Shown one piece after another: positions 61,958-64,000 of a stretch of 64,000 nucleotides of DNA. Below the pieces are notes generated by a model. That model saw only the letters and a list, made by a program, of their open reading frames with translations. It had not been told where the DNA came from and searched no databases. The translations under genes were made by a program, and so were the position numbers. Every line of letters starts with the position of its first letter. The stretch's first letter is position 1. This DNA comes from Streptomyces sp. WP-1. GTDB lineage: Bacteria > Actinomycetota > Actinomycetes > Streptomycetales > Streptomycetaceae. The DNA lies in the NCBI RefSeq assembly GCF_030450125.1, contig NZ_CP123923.1:4402001-4466000 (forward strand), read 5' to 3'.

Positions 61958-64000
61958 TCACTCCTCGGCCAGCTCGGCGACTCCGGTGATGCGGTGCAGC
62001 GGGTAGGTGCGGACCTCGTCCGCGGTGTGGTCGTAGGCCGTCACGAAGCCGCCCTCCACGCGGATCGGGGAGATGACGCGCTGGCTGGCGGCACCCTCGG
62101 CGTTGACGTAGCCGATCCACAGCAAGTCGCCGGTGAGTACGGCGGCCTGCACGGTGGCCAGGGTCTCGGCGGCGGAGGTGCGGGGCAGCTCGCCGGCCGC
62201 CGGGTCGGTGCCGGTGCTCTTGCGGGGGGTCGTGGCGGCCAGGTCACCGGCCCGGATCGCGCGGATCGCGGCGGACAGCAGCGTGGTGTCGGGCGGTGGC
62301 GGGCCGTCGGGCACCGGCTCGGGCGCGGTCCGGGGCGGGGTGCGGTGGGCGTGCGCCCGGGTGATCAGCACATCGCCCTCGGCGGACTCGGCGGCGGGCG
62401 CGAAGCCCATCGCGCGCAGGCCCTCCAGCAGGGCGGCCGGGTCGGACTGGGCGGCCAGCACGGTCGGGGCGAGGCGGCGCAGGCGCAGGGCGGTGGCGCG
62501 CTTGTCGGCGAGGATCTCGCTGAGCAGGGCGTCGTCGTCGCAGCGGACATAGGCCGAGGCGGCGCCGATCCGCAGATGGCCGTGCTTACGGGCCACGTCG
62601 TCGATCAGGTAGGCGAGCGGCTGCGGGATCGGTGTGCGCGAGTGCCGGGCGAGGAAGTCGTGCAGATCGGCGGCGGTCCGCCCGGCGTCCAGGGCCCGGC
62701 GCACCGACCCCGGCGTGAACCGGTAAACGGTCGCACCGCCCTTCGACTCCACGTCCGCGAGCACCCCGAGCATCTCCGCGAGCGGCCGCTCCAACGGCCC
62801 CGGCGCGACCGCCGTCAGATCGGCCTGGAGGAGCACGTGATCGAGGGGCTCGGGCAGGAGCGGGTCGAGCAGCCGGGCGGCGGTGGCGGTGGCGGCGGCC
62901 TGCTCGGCGGGGGAGAGGGGGACGGGGGAGAGGGGAGCGGGGGACATGGAGGTGCCCGGAGCCGTTGCGAGGGTGGAGGCGCGATGGTGGTGGACGGGGA
63001 GCTTGTCCCCGGGACCGCCGGGTTCACCCGCACCGACCGAGCCGCCCGCGCCGACCTCGCCGGTCGGGCCGCGGCTACCGCCAACGCCGGTCGGGCCGCC
63101 GACACCGCCCGCGCTGCCAACAGCGCCCGCGCCACCGACGCCGGTCGAGCCGACCGCGCCTGCCACCCCGGCCGTCCCGGCCACCCCGGCCACCCCGGTC
63201 AGGCCGCCGTCCTCACCCGGGCCGCCCTGACCACTCGAACCACCCGTCCCCGACACCCCCAGCAGCGCCCTGCCGTGCGTGGACAGCGCGCCGCGCCCCG
63301 TCACGCCCAGGAGTTCCGCCTCCGTCAGGGTCCAGCGGGCGAGGCGGGTGCGGAGGTCCTCGGCGGGGGTGTCCTTGCCGGGGCGGGGGGTGCCCGCGGT
63401 GCCCCGCGGCGGGCGTTCCCAGTGCAGGCGGGTCAGGACCGACTCCGGGGCGGGGGCGGTGCCCGCCGGGAGACCGGACAGCAGGGTCAGGACCCGGTGC
63501 CGTACCTCCGGCGCGGCCGAGCGGTCCAGGCCGGGGCCGAGCGCGGAGAGGGTACGGTCCTTCGCGTCCCGCCCGCCGACCAGGCCCGGCGCCCGGGTCG
63601 CCGTCAGCCAGGCCCCGGCGAGCAGCGCCCAGCGCTCGGCCGGGGGACGCTCCAGCCACTCGTCGTAGAAGGGGGTGGCGGCGTACCGCTCGTCGGCCTC
63701 ACCGTCGGAGGCCAACAGGCCCGCCGCATAAGCCAGTTCGACCCAGAACGCGGCGACCGGCTCCGGCACGTCCAGGGCGACGGCGGTCCGCTTGAGGTCG
63801 CGCACGCTGAGCCCCCCGGCCCGCAGCACCGCGGGCCCGCCCTCGTCCCAGTCCTTCAGCAACTCCTCGACGGTGGCGAGCGCGGTGTGCGCCTGGCCGG
63901 CCGCCGTCGCGTCCACACCCTGTGGACGGTGGGTCGCGGCCGGCTCCACCGCGGGCGGCAGCGGCTCGGGCTCCCGGTGGGCGCGGCCCGCGCGCAGATG
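61958..64000 (-). CDS. Helicase-associated protein with glycine-rich insert (5' end outside)
   Basis: At least 680 codons, open to the window edge. The C-terminal half (from about 62,950 down) resembles the helicase-associated domain linked to XPB: FLARHSRTPIPQPLAYLIDD, GAASAYVRCDDDALLSEILA, LAPTVLAAQSDPAALLEGLR, then WIGYVNAEGAASQRVISPIR, a WYL-like end. The N-terminal half has a VEELLKDW...LSVRDLKRTA winged-helix-like part. Between them a low-complexity insert of ~88 residues (63262-63000) is mostly Gly/Val/Ala/Thr. It is upstream of xpb, so probably one operon. Confidence 0.8.
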   Translation of the reverse strand, partial: HLRAGRAHREPEPLPPAVEPAATHRPQGVDATAAGQAHTALATVEELLKDWDEGGPAVLRAGGLSVRDLKRTAVALDVPEPVAAFWVELAYAAGLLASDGEADERYAATPFYDEWLERPPAERWALLAGAWLTATRAPGLVGGRDAKDRTLSALGPGLDRSAAPEVRHRVLTLLSGLPAGTAPAPESVLTRLHWERPPRGTAGTPRPGKDTPAEDLRTRLARWTLTEAELLGVTGRGALSTHGRALLGVSGTGGSSGQGGPGEDGGLTGVAGVAGTAGVAGAVGSTGVGGAGAVGSAGGVGGPTGVGGSRGPTGEVGAGGSVGAGEPGGPGDKLPVHHHRASTLATAPGTSMSPAPLSPVPLSPAEQAAATATAARLLDPLLPEPLDHVLLQADLTAVAPGPLERPLAEMLGVLADVESKGGATVYRFTPGSVRRALDAGRTAADLHDFLARHSRTPIPQPLAYLIDDVARKHGHLRIGAASAYVRCDDDALLSEILADKRATALRLRRLAPTVLAAQSDPAALLEGLRAMGFAPAAESAEGDVLITRAHAHRTPPRTAPEPVPDGPPPPDTTLLSAAIRAIRAGDLAATTPRKSTGTDPAAGELPRTSAAETLATVQAAVLTGDLLWIGYVNAEGAASQRVISPIRVEGGFVTAYDHTADEVRTYPLHRITGVAELAEE

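Overview
The window is high-GC actinobacterial chromosome and almost certainly Streptomyces. The evidence is very strong GC at third codon positions, GTG and TTG starts, a whiE-type spore-pigment polyketide cluster, the sugar-ABC ATPase msiK, cdgB, a nagKA operon with DasR-type (dre) boxes, a lone groEL2 under a CIRCE element, and gene order that, as far as I remember, follows S. coelicolor SCO4235-SCO4240 on the left and roughly SCO4277 onward on the right. No sequence search was possible, so locus comparisons are from memory.

Left flank (1-6.5 kb): 3' end of cysS, the 23S rRNA methyltransferase rlmB, a DoxX-like membrane protein, a sugar nucleotidyltransferase, a small membrane-anchored protein, msiK and tRNA-Thr(TGT). 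Next (6.5-14.8 kb) comes a complete whiE spore-pigment locus: FAD hydroxylase (ORFVIII) divergent from ORFI-VII (SchA/CurD-type protein, cupin, KS-alpha, KS-beta, ACP, aromatase/cyclase, TcmI-type cyclase), ended by a 20-bp hairpin shared with a convergent O-methyltransferase. It seems to occupy the chromosomal slot that in S. coelicolor holds a contractile-injection-system locus.

14.8-25.8 kb is a mixed run: secreted beta-helix protein, rhomboid-like membrane protein, amine-oxidase-like flavoprotein, lipoprotein, MFS exporter, pentapeptide-repeat protein, M1 peptidase, TerD, ArfB, an apparently internally deleted GNAT, and a flavin reductase. 26-34 kb is a signalling and amino-sugar block: the diguanylate cyclase cdgB behind a Crp-consensus palindrome, a membrane-anchored carbohydrate-binding protein, a secreted I36-like peptide, a PfkB kinase, nagA and nagK, and a solute-binding lipoprotein diverging from nagK across two dre-like boxes. 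34-42 kb is housekeeping and stress: otsB/otsA, a GpgS-type glucosyltransferase, thrC under a SAM-I riboswitch with a MoaD/ThiS protein, a cold-shock protein, and groEL2.

42-51 kb holds an old-yellow-enzyme, a methyltransferase that runs into the antisense strand of a PTS EIIBC gene, murQ and an RpiR-type regulator (a MurNAc recycling set), two small genes, an MDMPI-GNAT fusion, an HD hydrolase, and cutC behind another dre-like box. 51-55 kb has two tandem-repeat patches and a divergent monooxygenase/TetR pair with three near-identical operators. 55-64 kb holds a flotillin with a small partner, a HelD-type RNA-polymerase helicase, a secreted SpaA/collagen-binding-type protein without a sortase signal, an XPB helicase, and the 3' part of a helicase-associated protein with a glycine-rich insert.

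Two themes link many genes. One is cell-wall and chitin amino-sugar use (msiK, nagKA, PTS/murQ/murR, dre boxes). The other is development and stress (whiE, cdgB, trehalose synthesis, groEL2, cold shock). No single system here is clearly new to science. The most unusual items are the whiE placement, the mutually extended methyltransferase/PTS pair, the triple TetR operator, the GGC-ended ubiquitin-like protein and the repeat-bearing proteins.
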